DNA of 64,000 nucleotides from Agromyces terreus (GTDB lineage: Bacteria > Actinomycetota > Actinomycetes > Actinomycetales > Microbacteriaceae): NCBI RefSeq assembly GCF_009749465.1, contig NZ_WBIS01000008.1:1-64000 (forward strand), read 5' to 3'. The notes under the pieces were generated by a model, which saw only the letters and a program-made list of their open reading frames with translations, was not told the DNA's origin and searched no databases. The position numbers were made by a program, and so were the translations under genes. Each line of letters starts with the position of its first letter. Position 1 is the stretch's first letter. Shown here one piece after another: positions 24,828 to 33,567 of this stretch.

Positions 24828-25700
24828 GTGCCCTCCGGATCCGACCACGACGCCCAGCTCGAACGCCGCCTCTCGGTGAGCGGGCACCTCGCGCACCTCG
24901 AGGAGTCGCGGCAGGTGCCGGGTTCCTGGACCCTCTACGTCGACGGCACCCCGCAGTCGCACGTCGAGCTCGACCGGCCCGACTGGCTCGGGTTCGAGTA
25001 CGTGCGCCGCATCGGGCACGCGATCGACCTCGTGCGCGACGAGGGCGAGGCGATCACGGCCCTGCACCTCGGCGGCGGCGCGCTCACGCTCCCCCGATAC
25101 GTCGCGGCGACGAGGCCGGGCTCGCGGCAGCAGGTGATCGAGCTGGAGTCCGAACTCGTCGACCTCGTGCGCGAGCACCTCCCGCTGCCGCGCGGCGCGC
25201 AGGTGCGCGTGCGGCACGGCGACGCCCGCGAGGTGCTCGCGAAGCTGCCCGCCGGCCTCGACGGCGCGGTCGACCTCGCGATCGTCGACATCTTCTCGGG
25301 GGCGCGCACGCCCGCGCACGTGACGAGCGTCGAGTTCTACGAGCTCCTCGCCAGACGCATGGCCCCGCACGGCATCGTGGTCGCGAACGTCGCCGACGGC
25401 GCCGGGCTCGCGTTCGCACGCTCGCAGGCGGCGACCCTCGCGCACGTCTTCGGGCATCTCGCGATCGCCGCCGACGCGTCGATGCTGAAGGGCCGCCGGT
25501 TCGGCAACGTCGTGATGTACGCCTCGAACGCGGAGCTGCCGTTCGCGGGCCTCCCGCGGCGGCTCGCGAGTGATCCGGCGCCGGCGCGCATGGTCGACGG
25601 CGCGGAACTGCGCAACTTCATCGCCGGGGCGCCGGTCGTGACGGATGCCACGGCGGTGCCCTCGCCCCCGCCGGCGCGGTCGATCTTCCTCAAGCGCTGA
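24828..25700 (+). CDS. Spermidine-synthase-like methyltransferase-fold protein, paralogue 2
   Basis: The 290-residue product is a paralogue of the gene just upstream. Shared blocks are SHVEL, FEYVRRIGHAID, LHLGGGALTLPRYVAATRPG and a DLAIVDIFSGARTPAH acidic strand. Compared with its neighbour it has a longer and cleaner C-terminal domain (EFYELLARRMAPHGIVVANV, then GRRFGNVVMYAS). I use the GTG at 24828 rather than the earlier ATG at 24780: a TAGCGT box at 24815-24820 ends seven bases before it, which fits a leaderless transcript. The two genes probably arose by tandem duplication. The substrate is unknown; a role in polyamine synthesis is not supported by the neighbours. Confidence 0.8.
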   Translation: MPSGSDHDAQLERRLSVSGHLAHLEESRQVPGSWTLYVDGTPQSHVELDRPDWLGFEYVRRIGHAIDLVRDEGEAITALHLGGGALTLPRYVAATRPGSRQQVIELESELVDLVREHLPLPRGAQVRVRHGDAREVLAKLPAGLDGAVDLAIVDIFSGARTPAHVTSVEFYELLARRMAPHGIVVANVADGAGLAFARSQAATLAHVFGHLAIAADASMLKGRRFGNVVMYASNAELPFAGLPRRLASDPAPARMVDGAELRNFIAGAPVVTDATAVPSPPPARSIFLKR

Positions 25701-25733
25701 CGCGAGCCCGGCGGCGAGCGCGGGCGACCGGGA

Positions 25734-27368
25734 TCAGCGCGCCCGGACCCAGCCGGGCCGGCTCGGCGCCGACTCGTTCCAGACCCGGTCGAGGGCCGTG
25801 ACGACGTACGTGTAGGCACGGTTCGGCTGGGCCGCGGCATCCGTCCACTCCTGACGCACGCCGTCGGCGGCGCGCACCGTGGCGACGAGGTTCGCGGCGT
25901 CCTCGACGTCGACGGAGGAGGCGCGCCCCTCGACGCGGTAGATCGCGAACGACGTCGCGCGCCGGTTCGGTCTGGCGGCGTCGATCCAGACGAGCCGGGC
26001 GCCGTCGTCGTCACGGTACGAGAGCGCGAGCAGCGGGCTCCGCACCGGCGTCGCCGGCAGCCACGACATGGCCGGGACGATCGCGGGCGTCGCGTAGTGG
26101 CGATCGCGCAGCAGCGTCATGGCGCCCTGCGGGTCGGCGGGCACGTGCTTGGCCGAGAAGTACACGTTGCCGTGCACGGGCGCGCGCTCGGCGTCGATGC
26201 GCCGGTCGAAGTCGAGGTGGTTCGAGAGCTCCGCCGGATCGGTGAACACGCCCGACGTCACCTTGTAGAGGGCCTCGCCGATGTAGAGGTGCGTGTCCGA
26301 GGTCGCCGCCACGTCGGCCCACCACGGCACGAGCGCGGCGTAGTCGGCGACCGCGAGCCCGAACTGCCAGTAGATCTGCGGGTTGATGTAGTCGAGCCAG
26401 CCCTCGAGCACCCACTTGCGGGTGTCGGCGAACTGCAGGTCGTACGACTGCGACCCGGCCGTCGCCGAACCGGCGGGATCGGTGGTGTCGTTGCGCCAGA
26501 TGCCGAAGGGGCTGATGCCGAACTTCACCCACGGCTTGGCCGCCTTGATCCGTTCCGAGATCGACCGCACGAACGTGTCGACGTTGTGGCGACGCCAGGC
26601 GGCGACATCGTCGAAGCCCGCACCGTGCTCGGCGTAGGCCGCGGCATCCGGGATCGTGGCACCGGCGACCGGATACGGGTAGAAGTAGTCGTCGAAGTGC
26701 ACGCCGTCGAGGTCGTAGTGCTCGACCGAGTGCATGATGGCCTGCTGGATGTGCTCCTGCACCTCGGGCAGGCCCGGGTCGAAGTAGAGCTTGCCGCCGT
26801 ACGGCCAGACCCACTCGGGGTGCACGCGCGCCGGGTGCTCGGGCACGAGCTGCGCCGGGTCGGCCTGCATCGACACGCGGTACGGGTTGTACCAGGCGTG
26901 CAGCTCGAGGTTGCGGCGGTGCGCCTCCTCGACGATGAACGCGAGCGGGTCGTAGCCGGGGTCCTTCCCCTGCACCCCGGTCAGGTACTGCGACCAGGGC
27001 TCGAGGGGGCTCGGCCAGAACGCGTCGGCCGTGGGACGCACCTGCACGAAGACGGCGTTCAGCCGGAACTGCTCGGCCACGTCGAGCCAGTGCAGGAACT
27101 CGGCCCGCTGGGCGTCGGCGCCGAGGCCCGGCGCCGAGGGCCAGTCGATGTTCACGACCGACGAGATCCACATGGCGCGCAGTTCGCGCTTGCGCGGGGC
27201 GAGCGGGTCGCCGCCCTCGGCTGCGAAGGCCGCCGACGGCGCGAGCGTGCCGATCGTCACGGTGAAGGCGGATGCCGCGGCGCCGGCCGCGGCGAGGGTC
27301 AGGAACCCCCGTCGGTCGAGCCCGGTGCTCGCGGGCATGGCGTCGGCGGTCGGAATCTCGCGGGGCAT
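25734..27368 (-). CDS. Secreted family-10-like glycoside hydrolase (GHL10/DUF187)
   Basis: The 544-residue product has a Tat-type signal peptide (DRRGFLTLAAAGAAASAF, ending near residue 49) and a TIM-barrel domain of the GHL10 kind: KRELRAMWISSVVNIDWPS near residue 60, then HAWYNPYR, and DLDGVHFDDYFYPYP with acidic residues at the strand end. A fibronectin-III-like module closes the protein (about 440-540, with NRAYTYVVTALDRVWNESAP). Members of this family act on cell-wall or exopolysaccharide glycans outside the cell; the exact sugar is not known from sequence. ATG at 27368 has GGAGG six bases upstream. It stands alone, convergent with the paralogue gene on its left. Confidence 0.88.
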   Translation of the reverse strand: MPREIPTADAMPASTGLDRRGFLTLAAAGAAASAFTVTIGTLAPSAAFAAEGGDPLAPRKRELRAMWISSVVNIDWPSAPGLGADAQRAEFLHWLDVAEQFRLNAVFVQVRPTADAFWPSPLEPWSQYLTGVQGKDPGYDPLAFIVEEAHRRNLELHAWYNPYRVSMQADPAQLVPEHPARVHPEWVWPYGGKLYFDPGLPEVQEHIQQAIMHSVEHYDLDGVHFDDYFYPYPVAGATIPDAAAYAEHGAGFDDVAAWRRHNVDTFVRSISERIKAAKPWVKFGISPFGIWRNDTTDPAGSATAGSQSYDLQFADTRKWVLEGWLDYINPQIYWQFGLAVADYAALVPWWADVAATSDTHLYIGEALYKVTSGVFTDPAELSNHLDFDRRIDAERAPVHGNVYFSAKHVPADPQGAMTLLRDRHYATPAIVPAMSWLPATPVRSPLLALSYRDDDGARLVWIDAARPNRRATSFAIYRVEGRASSVDVEDAANLVATVRAADGVRQEWTDAAAQPNRAYTYVVTALDRVWNESAPSRPGWVRAR

Positions 27369-27456
27369 CGTCGTCCTCCATCGGTCGCGTAGGGAAGATA
27401 CTTCCAGCTTTACGACGCGATGTGAAGAGTTTTTTCCAATCCGGCGCGCGGCCGCG

Positions 27457-28326
27457 TCACGCGTGCCGGAACCGCACCGCCTGCCCCGGCCGCATCTGCG
27501 CCACCGCGTCGAGGGACGCCGCCGCGACGACCGCGATCACCGGGTACCCGCCGGTGACCGGACGATCGGCGAGCAGGATCGTCGGACGCCCGTCGCCCGC
27601 CACCTGCATCGATCCCGGCACGGTCGCCTCGCTCGCGAGTTCGCCCCCGACGCGCCGCGCGAGCGTCTCGCCGAGGAGCCTCGCGCCGATGCGGTCGGCC
27701 TGCTCCGACATCCGCCACTCGCCGTCGAACAGGGCCCGATGCGCGGCATCCGCGAACCAGTCGGCCCTCGGGCCCGGCAGCAGCGCGAGCGTCACCGGGC
27801 CCTCCGGCGGCGGGAACGCGGCCTCCTGGTCGAGCAGGGGCACGGATGCCTCGGGCGGCGCCCCGATCGGCAGCACATCGCCGGCGCGCACCGGCTCGGG
27901 CCCCAGCCCGGAGAGCGTGTCGCGCGAACGCGAGCCGAGCACCCGCGGCACGTCGACGCCGCCGCGCACCGCCAGCAGGTACCGGATGCCCCGCGCGGGC
28001 GCCGCGAGCTCGAGCACCGACCCCGGGGTCGCCCTCGCAGCCGCGTACGGAGCCGCCCGGCGGCCGTCGAGACGCAGCTCGCCCCACGCTCCCGTCACCG
28101 CGAACCACGTCTCGGCGGCGAAGCGCGCCCGGAACCCGCCCGCGACGATCTCGAGGGCGGCCGCACCGTCGGGGTTGCCGACCAGCCGGTTCGCGAGTGC
28201 GAGCGCGCCCCGGTCGAGGGCGCCCGAGGCCGGCACGCCGAGATGCGCGAGCCCCGGCCGGCCCAGATCCTGCACCAGCGTCGACGCGCCGGATGCCTCG
28301 ACCGTGAGGGAGCCCGCGTGCGTCAT
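27457..28326 (-). CDS. pxpC: 5-oxoprolinase subunit C (biotin-dependent-carboxyltransferase type)
   Basis: The 289-residue product is the large partner of the PxpB/PxpC pair (formerly allophanate hydrolase subunit 2). It shows LVQDLGRPGLAHLGVPASGALD near the N-terminus, a typical start of this family, and PVTGGYPVIAVV near the C-terminus. With PxpA and PxpB it opens 5-oxoproline (pyroglutamate) to glutamate using ATP. The ATG overlaps the pxpB stop as ATGA. The length is normal. Confidence 0.93.
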   Translation of the reverse strand: MTHAGSLTVEASGASTLVQDLGRPGLAHLGVPASGALDRGALALANRLVGNPDGAAALEIVAGGFRARFAAETWFAVTGAWGELRLDGRRAAPYAAARATPGSVLELAAPARGIRYLLAVRGGVDVPRVLGSRSRDTLSGLGPEPVRAGDVLPIGAPPEASVPLLDQEAAFPPPEGPVTLALLPGPRADWFADAAHRALFDGEWRMSEQADRIGARLLGETLARRVGGELASEATVPGSMQVAGDGRPTILLADRPVTGGYPVIAVVAAASLDAVAQMRPGQAVRFRHA

Positions 28327-28946
28327 GCCCGCTCGAACCGCACGCGACGACCGGGAGCGAGCAGCGCCGGCTCGGACGCGGCCGGATCCCAGAGCGGCGC
28401 ATCGGTGCGTCCGAGCAGGCGCCAGCCGCCCGGGCTCTGCCTCGGGTACACGCCGGCGAAGGCGCCGGCCACCGCGACCGACCCGCCCGGCACGCGGGCG
28501 CGGGGCGCGTCGAGCCGCGGCACCTCGAACGGCCACTCGTCGCTCACGAGGTACCCGAAGCCCGGCGCGAAGCCGACGAACGCGACCCGCCACTCGATGC
28601 CCGAATGCCGGGCCACGAGCGCCTCGACCGAGACGTGGAGCGACGCCGCCGTCGCCGCGAGGTCGGCGCCGTCGTAGACCACCGGGATCGTGACCGTCTC
28701 GGCATGGGCGCCCGCCACGCGGGAACCCGCCTCCGCCGGGATGCGGCGGATCCACGTCGCGGCCGACTCCAGCGGCATCCGCTCGGGATCGACCGAGACG
28801 AGCAGGGTGCGCGCCGCGGGGACCAGCTCGACCACGCCCGGACGCCGCGCCGCCTCGAGCGCGTCGTGCAATGCGAGCACCTCGTCGAGCGAATCGCACT
28901 CGACGAGCAGCGCCGCCTCGCCGCTCGGCAGCAGGCGCCGGCTCAT
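28323..28946 (-). CDS. pxpB: 5-oxoprolinase subunit B
   Basis: The 207-residue product is the small partner (formerly KipI or allophanate hydrolase subunit 1). It contains the conserved stretch RVAFVGFAPGFGYL and VPRLDAPRARVPGGSVAVAG, with QSPGGWRLLGRT near the end, which are the family signature. It works with PxpC, and PxpA supplies the third activity. The start is ATG at 28946, overlapping the pxpA stop as ATGA; a much longer upstream frame lacks family similarity and is rejected. The operon order A-B-C is the common one in actinobacteria. Confidence 0.93.
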   Translation of the reverse strand: MSRRLLPSGEAALLVECDSLDEVLALHDALEAARRPGVVELVPAARTLLVSVDPERMPLESAATWIRRIPAEAGSRVAGAHAETVTIPVVYDGADLAATAASLHVSVEALVARHSGIEWRVAFVGFAPGFGYLVSDEWPFEVPRLDAPRARVPGGSVAVAGAFAGVYPRQSPGGWRLLGRTDAPLWDPAASEPALLAPGRRVRFERA

Positions 28947-29704
28947 GCGAAGGACCGGATCTCGACGCCGGCGCGCTCGAGCGCGGCGCGTACCGCGCGC
29001 GCCATGGCGGCGGCGCCCGGGGTGTCGCCGTGCAGGCACAGCGAATCGGGGCGCAGTTCGACGCGGCTGCCGTCGTCGGCCGTGATGCCGCCCGTCTCGG
29101 CCAGCTCGATCGCACGGTCGGCCGCGGCCGCGGGATCGTCGACGATCGCCCCCGGCTGCCCCCGTGGCACGAGCGTGCCGTCGGCCAGGTAGCCCCGGTC
29201 GGCGAACGCCTCGCGGGCGAACCGCAGCCCCGCGGCATCCGCCGCCCGCTCGAGCTCGCTCGCCGGCGGACCGAGCACCGACATCGCCGGGTCGTACGCG
29301 AACACCGCCTCGGCGAACGCGTGCGCGGCCGAGGCATCCGCCGCGAGGCGATGGTAGAGCGCACCGTGCGCCTTGACGTACCGAACCCGGATGCCCGAGG
29401 CGCGGGCCACCCCGTCGAGCGCGCCGAGCTGCACGAGGAGCTCGGCGGCGATCTCGGACGGACTCGTGTCGAGCGCACGCCGCCCGAAGCCCGCCAGGTC
29501 GCGATAGCCCGGATGCGCGCCCAACGCGACGCCCTCGCGGGCCGCCGCCGCGGCGCTCGCCGTCATCGTCATCGCGTCGCCCGCGTGGAACCCGCAGGCC
29601 ACGTTCGCGCTCGTGACGACGCGGAACATCTCGTCGTCGTCACCGATGCGCCAGGCGCCGAAGCCCTCGCCGAGGTCGCTGTTCAGGTCGATCGTCGGCT
29701 GCAT
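28943..29704 (-). CDS. pxpA: 5-oxoprolinase subunit A (LamB/YcsF family)
   Basis: The 253-residue product starts MQPTIDLNSDLGEGFGAW, which is the classical LamB/YcsF N-terminus with the metal-site Asp residues. It continues with SANVACGFHAGD and GAHPGYRDLAGFGRR, and ends with SLCLHGDTPGA. It belongs to the three-subunit 5-oxoprolinase that recycles pyroglutamate formed from glutamine or glutathione-type peptides. I choose the ATG at 29704 over the one three codons earlier because the known family start is MxxIDLNxDLGE; a CAGAAT box ends seven bases before it, suggesting a leaderless transcript. Confidence 0.94.
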   Translation of the reverse strand: MQPTIDLNSDLGEGFGAWRIGDDDEMFRVVTSANVACGFHAGDAMTMTASAAAAAREGVALGAHPGYRDLAGFGRRALDTSPSEIAAELLVQLGALDGVARASGIRVRYVKAHGALYHRLAADASAAHAFAEAVFAYDPAMSVLGPPASELERAADAAGLRFAREAFADRGYLADGTLVPRGQPGAIVDDPAAAADRAIELAETGGITADDGSRVELRPDSLCLHGDTPGAAAMARAVRAALERAGVEIRSFA

Positions 29705-29742
29705 GCGTTCCATTCTGCCGAAGCGGCGCGCAGACTGGGGAG

Positions 29743-30999
29743 ATGCGCATCGTGGAGGTTCCTCGTGCGACCGCGGCCCCCGGGGCCGCGGGTGGGGGCG
29801 CCCGCGCGGCTGCCCGCGCGGCTGCCCGCCGGTCCCGCGGCCCGGCGGCGCTCGCGCTCGCGCTCGCCGCCCTCCTCGCAGGGCTCGCCGCGTGCACGGC
29901 GCCCTCCGAACGCACCGTGCCGCCCTCGACCCCGCCCGGGCCGCCGGCCTCGAGCACGCCCGCGACCGGCTCGCCCGCACCCGAGCCGCCGCCGGCACCG
30001 GCCGCCGTCGTTCCGACCGGCGAAGTCGAGACCGTCGCCGAGGGGCTCCGGTCGCCGTGGTCGATCCTCAGGCTGCCGAGCGGCGGGGTCCTCATCAGCG
30101 AGCGCGACGGTGGACGCATCGTCGAAGTGCTCGCCGACGGGTCGCTCCGAACCGCGACGACCGTCGCGGACGTGTCGCCGGGCGCCGAGGGCGGGCTGCT
30201 CGGGCTGGCGTACCTCGCCGGCGCCGACGGCGCGCCCGGCCACGTCTACGCGTACCTCACCGCGGCATCCGAGAACCGCATCGTGCGGATGCCGCTGGCC
30301 GGCGACCCAGGCGCGCTCTCGCTCGGAGCCCCCGAGACCGTGCTCGGCGGGATCCCGCGCGGCGACGCGAACCACCAGGGCGGCCGCATCGCGTTCGGAC
30401 CCGACGGCACGCTGTTCGCGACGGTGGGCGACGGCGGCGACCGCGACGCCGCGCAGGACCCCGACTCGCTCGCGGGCAAGATCCTGCGGATGACCCCCGA
30501 GGGCGCCCCCGCACCCGGCAACCCGTTCGGCACGCTCGTGTACTCGCTCGGACATCGCAATCCGCAGGGGCTCGCGTGGGACTCGGAGAACCGGCTGTGG
30601 GCGGCCGAGTTCGGGCAGAACACGTGGGACGAGCTGAACATCATCGTGCCCGGCGCGAACTACGGCTGGCCGGTCATCGAGGGGCAGGCCGGAGCCGAGG
30701 GGTTCCGCGATCCCGTGCTGCAGTGGTCGACCGAGGAGGCGAGCCCCAGCGGTCTCGCCGTCGTCGGCGACACGCTCTTCCTCGCGGCGCTGCGCGGGGA
30801 GCGCCTCTGGGTCGCATCGCCCGCGAGCGGTGGTGCGCCGTCGGCCTCGCCCGCGTTCGTCGGCGAGTTCGGGCGGCTGCGCGATGCGGTGCCCGGCCCC
30901 GACGGCGAACTGTGGGTCATCACGAACAACACCGACGGTCGCGGCAGCCCGGGCGAGGGCGACGACCGCCTGCTCCGGGTGCGACTGGCCGAGGGTTGA
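29743..30999 (+). CDS. PQQ-type glucose/sorbosone dehydrogenase-like lipoprotein
   Basis: The 418-residue product has an Arg-rich n-region, a hydrophobic core and a lipobox (LAGLAAC), then a Pro/Ser/Thr linker of about 40 residues. The rest is a six-bladed beta-propeller of the soluble aldose-sugar dehydrogenase type, with GLRSPWSILRLPSGGVLISE, GGLLGLAYL, ANHQGGRIAFGPDGTLFATV, GDGGDR, GHRNPQGLAWD and NYGWPVIEG. Those elements bind calcium and pyrroloquinoline quinone in characterised relatives. The protein should be anchored outside the cell. Whether PQQ is made is unknown; no pqq genes are in the window. It is divergent from pxpA with 38 bases between starts. Confidence 0.88.
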   Translation: MRIVEVPRATAAPGAAGGGARAAARAAARRSRGPAALALALAALLAGLAACTAPSERTVPPSTPPGPPASSTPATGSPAPEPPPAPAAVVPTGEVETVAEGLRSPWSILRLPSGGVLISERDGGRIVEVLADGSLRTATTVADVSPGAEGGLLGLAYLAGADGAPGHVYAYLTAASENRIVRMPLAGDPGALSLGAPETVLGGIPRGDANHQGGRIAFGPDGTLFATVGDGGDRDAAQDPDSLAGKILRMTPEGAPAPGNPFGTLVYSLGHRNPQGLAWDSENRLWAAEFGQNTWDELNIIVPGANYGWPVIEGQAGAEGFRDPVLQWSTEEASPSGLAVVGDTLFLAALRGERLWVASPASGGAPSASPAFVGEFGRLRDAVPGPDGELWVITNNTDGRGSPGEGDDRLLRVRLAEG

Positions 31000-31027
31000 G
31001 ACCTGCCGATCGGGACGTCACCGGGGC

Positions 31028-31033
31028 TATTCT
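31028..31033 (+). promoter_or_regulatory. -10 box of the SprT-like gene (leaderless)
   Basis: TATTCT ends six bases before the ATG at 31040, so transcription should begin at the start codon itself. Confidence 0.6.
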
Positions 31034-31039
31034 CATCAC

Positions 31040-31537
31040 ATGGCGGATCTCGAGCGGGTGCGACGGTGGGCGGATGCGCTCATCGCGCTGCACCTCGATC
31101 CCGCCGTGTGGAGCTTCGGCTTCGATCACGCGAAGAAGCGGGCCGGGCTCTGCAACTACACGTCGAAGCGCATCTCGGTCTCCCGGTATCTCGCCGCCCG
31201 CTACGACGACGACGAGATCCACCAGATCCTGTTGCACGAGGTCGCGCACGCGATGGCGGGTCCTCGCGCGGGCCACGGCCCGAAGTGGCGGCGCATCGCC
31301 GGCGAGCTGGGCTACGTCGGACGCCGCACGCACGACGGCGAGGTCGCACACGAGCTCGCCCCGTGGGTGGGCCGGTGCCCCGCCGGGCACGAGCACTTCC
31401 GCTACCGGCAGCCGACGCGTCCGCTGAGCTGCGGCGTGTGCCATCGCGGCTTCGACCGCGAACACCTCATCGTCTGGCGTCGCCGCGAGATCACGTCGGC
31501 GGTGCGACGCCGGGCGGCGAGCGCGAGCGCCGGATGA
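31040..31537 (+). CDS. SprT-like zinc metalloprotein
   Basis: The 165-residue product has the SprT-like signature: a small alpha/beta domain, the zinc-protease motif HEVAHAMAG with HGPKWR downstream, and a C-terminal zinc ribbon with cysteines in GRCPAGH and CGVCHRGF. Relatives range from the DNA-protein crosslink protease Spartan to bacterial proteins of unknown substrate. Proteolysis here is plausible because both His and the Glu are intact, but has not been shown for this group. The start is ATG at 31040, directly behind a -10 box with no ribosome site. Confidence 0.87.
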   Translation: MADLERVRRWADALIALHLDPAVWSFGFDHAKKRAGLCNYTSKRISVSRYLAARYDDDEIHQILLHEVAHAMAGPRAGHGPKWRRIAGELGYVGRRTHDGEVAHELAPWVGRCPAGHEHFRYRQPTRPLSCGVCHRGFDREHLIVWRRREITSAVRRRAASASAG

Positions 31538-31566
31538 ATCGGGGTCCGGCCGCTTCCGCCGACCGC

Positions 31567-31572
31567 TAGCAT
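31567..31572 (+). promoter_or_regulatory. -10 box of the CGNR gene (leaderless)
   Basis: TAGCAT ends six bases before the GTG at 31579. Confidence 0.6.
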
Positions 31573-31578
31573 TGCCGG

Positions 31579-32472
31579 GTGCCCGTCTCAACCGTTGCGA
31601 TCCCCGTCGGACAATGGCTCGTTTCCCCCGAGGGCGTGCGGTGGTGGTTCGACTCGGGTTCGTTCGCCCTCGACTTCGCCACCACGGGCCCGCTCGGGCA
31701 GCAGACGACCGGCGGCACGGCCGGCGGCACGGCCGGTGACACGGCCGGCGCCTCGGTCGGCGGCGCACCCGGTGATGCGCCCGGCGGCGCGGCCGGTGGA
31801 GCGCCCGCGGCGCATGAACAGCTGCACGCGCCCGACGACCTCACGGAGTGGCTTCGCGAGCGGTTCCCCGTGCAGATGGGCGCCGCCAGGTCGCGCGATC
31901 TGTTCGACGCGGTCGCCCTGCGCGACGCGATCGCCCGCATGGCGCGATCGGCAGCCCGCGGCGAAGACGCCCGCGGTGCCGACATCGACGTCGTGAACCT
32001 GTATGCGGCGACCCCCGACATCCCGCCGACGCTCGCGGGCGGCACGCGTCAGGCCGGCCGCTCGGTGCACACCGTTTCGCAGGCCCTCGCGACGATCGCG
32101 CGCGACGCGGTCGACGTGTTCTCGCCCGACAACGCCGGTCGCCTGCGCGAGTGCGACGGGGCCGACTGCACGATGGTCTACCTCGACACGTCGCGCGCGG
32201 CCACCCGCCGCTGGTGCTCGATGCAGCGCTGCGGCAACCGCGCCAAGGTGCGTGCGCATCGCGCCCGCAAGGCCGGCAATGCACGGGCGGCCGCGCCGGA
32301 TGCCTCGGCCGCGCCGGCCGCTCCCGCTGCGCCGACCGCCTCCACTGCACCGGCTGCACCGGCCGCGCCCACCTCGTCGGCCGCCGCGGTCTCTTCGGCC
32401 GCGCCGGCCGCGGAGACGGCTACGGCCTCGACACCCGCCGAGGGCCGTCGCGCGGAGCAGACCGCGGCCTGA
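31579..32472 (+). CDS. ABATE/CGNR zinc-finger regulator-like protein
   Basis: The 297-residue product has an N-terminal ABATE-like region and a C-terminal CGNR zinc finger: RECDGADCTMVYLD followed by RRWCSMQRCGNRAKV, which gives the family name. Proteins of this group are thought to bind DNA as stress-linked regulators; evidence is limited. Two low-complexity inserts are unusual: a Gly/Thr/Ala repeat (about residues 43-78) that splits the ABATE domain, and an Ala/Pro/Thr tail of about 65 residues after the finger. Both are encoded by short tandem repeats of GC-rich codons. The gene starts with GTG and has no ribosome site. Confidence 0.82.
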   Translation: MPVSTVAIPVGQWLVSPEGVRWWFDSGSFALDFATTGPLGQQTTGGTAGGTAGDTAGASVGGAPGDAPGGAAGGAPAAHEQLHAPDDLTEWLRERFPVQMGAARSRDLFDAVALRDAIARMARSAARGEDARGADIDVVNLYAATPDIPPTLAGGTRQAGRSVHTVSQALATIARDAVDVFSPDNAGRLRECDGADCTMVYLDTSRAATRRWCSMQRCGNRAKVRAHRARKAGNARAAAPDASAAPAAPAAPTASTAPAAPAAPTSSAAAVSSAAPAAETATASTPAEGRRAEQTAA

Positions 32473-32588
32473 CGCGCAGATCCGAGGCACCGCAGGCGAA
32501 GGCCCTGCGCCGATCCGAGACCGCACGGGACCTGGCGTCCGTCGGCGCCGTGCGAACCACGCGCGCGCTACATCGCTACATCGCTACC

Positions 32589-32680
32589 CGGTTTCGAACC
32601 GGACCTCCGCCGGGAGCCCGGACACTCGGACACCCGGTGGCCCAGACCCGGCACCCGGTAGCCGGCAACCGGTAGCCGGT
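32589..32680. repeat. Short inverted and direct repeats between convergent genes
   Basis: CCGGTT-TCG-AACCGG forms a 6-bp hairpin at 32589-32603. CCGGTAGCCGG occurs twice, at 32655-32665 and 32669-32679. The 229-base gap between the CGNR and ComB-like genes holds no gene; these hairpins may end both transcripts. Confidence 0.5.
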
Positions 32681-32701
32681 GAGCGCCAGTGCGGCAGCCC
32701 G

Positions 32702-33520
32702 CTACGCCCCGAAGACGCCGTCGCGGAGCACCGGAACGAGGTCCGTCACGTCGCGCTGGGTGGCGAGGCGTGCTTCGGCCTTGCGTCCGGCGGCCGCGAG
32801 TCCGGCTCCGGTCGCCGAGGCGCCGATCAGGTGGACGGCGGCGTGCTGGAGACCCTCGAAGGCGGCGCAGGCGACCGCGGCCTCGGGCGAGGTGTGGTCG
32901 ATGCCGAGTCGCACGAGCGAGTCGATGACGGCGCCGGCGGTGAGCTGGTCCTCGATGGCGAACCGGATCCCGCGCTGCGCGCCCACGGCGTCGTCGATCG
33001 CACCCGTCGCGCGGTCGGAGACATCCGACGCATGAGTGGCATCCGTGGCATCCGACGACGCATCGGGCAGGGGAGTCGGCTCCGCGTGCTCCCCCGCCGC
33101 GACGACGGCGACGGCGAGGCGCTCGCCGCGCGCCTCCTGCAGCGCGAGGATGCGTCGTGCGACGGCCTCCCGATTGCGGAGGGACGCCGCGAGCACCACC
33201 ACGTCGAGCCCCGCGAGGGACGCGGCGAGGTCGGCGGTCGTCGTGCCCTCGGCATCCGCGGCGCCCGAGGCATCCGCTGCCGACGGGGCGATGGCGTACG
33301 TGTCGCCGCGCTCGGCGGCGAGCACCGCCTGCGTGGTGGCGAGGAGCGCGTCGACGAGCACGACGATGTGCGCACCCGGCAGGATGCGGCGCGCACCGTC
33401 GACGCCCCAGTCGAACCGGACCTGGTACTTCGCCTGGGCGAGGCCGGCATCACCGACACCGGCAGCCCCGAGGCCCGGTCGGTCGCGGCGCTGATCGGGG
33501 GTGTTCGTCGCATCGTTCAC
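32702..33520 (-). CDS. ComB-like 2-phosphosulfolactate phosphatase family protein
   Basis: The 272-residue product fits the ComB family: QAKYQVRFDWGVDGARRI at the N-terminus, a central region with VVVLAASLRNREAVA, and IRFAIEDQLTAGAVIDSLVR with Asp residues of the magnesium site. The name comes from methanogen coenzyme M synthesis. No other gene of that pathway is here, and actinobacteria do not make coenzyme M, so the true phosphatase substrate is unknown. Two Ala/Asp/Thr-rich inserts carry the GCATCC motif at 9- and 18-base spacing. The gene begins with GTG, six bases after TAGCCT on its own strand. Confidence 0.78.
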   Translation of the reverse strand: MNDATNTPDQRRDRPGLGAAGVGDAGLAQAKYQVRFDWGVDGARRILPGAHIVVLVDALLATTQAVLAAERGDTYAIAPSAADASGAADAEGTTTADLAASLAGLDVVVLAASLRNREAVARRILALQEARGERLAVAVVAAGEHAEPTPLPDASSDATDATHASDVSDRATGAIDDAVGAQRGIRFAIEDQLTAGAVIDSLVRLGIDHTSPEAAVACAAFEGLQHAAVHLIGASATGAGLAAAGRKAEARLATQRDVTDLVPVLRDGVFGA

Positions 33521-33526
33521 CGCGAC

Positions 33527-33532
33527 AGGCTA
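33527..33532 (-). promoter_or_regulatory. -10 box of the ComB-like gene (leaderless)
   Basis: On the minus strand TAGCCT ends six bases before the GTG at 33520. Confidence 0.6.
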
Positions 33533-33567
33533 CCTCCGAGCGCCGCGGGCGCCCCGCCGCATGACGC

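Noticed and set aside
23982..25700. Polyamine synthesis operon
   Set aside because: No SpeD, arginine or ornithine decarboxylase gene, and only the fold is shared.
32702..33520. Sulfolactate or coenzyme M pathway
   Set aside because: Only the ComB-like gene is present and no partner gene lies nearby, so the family name does not fix the function.
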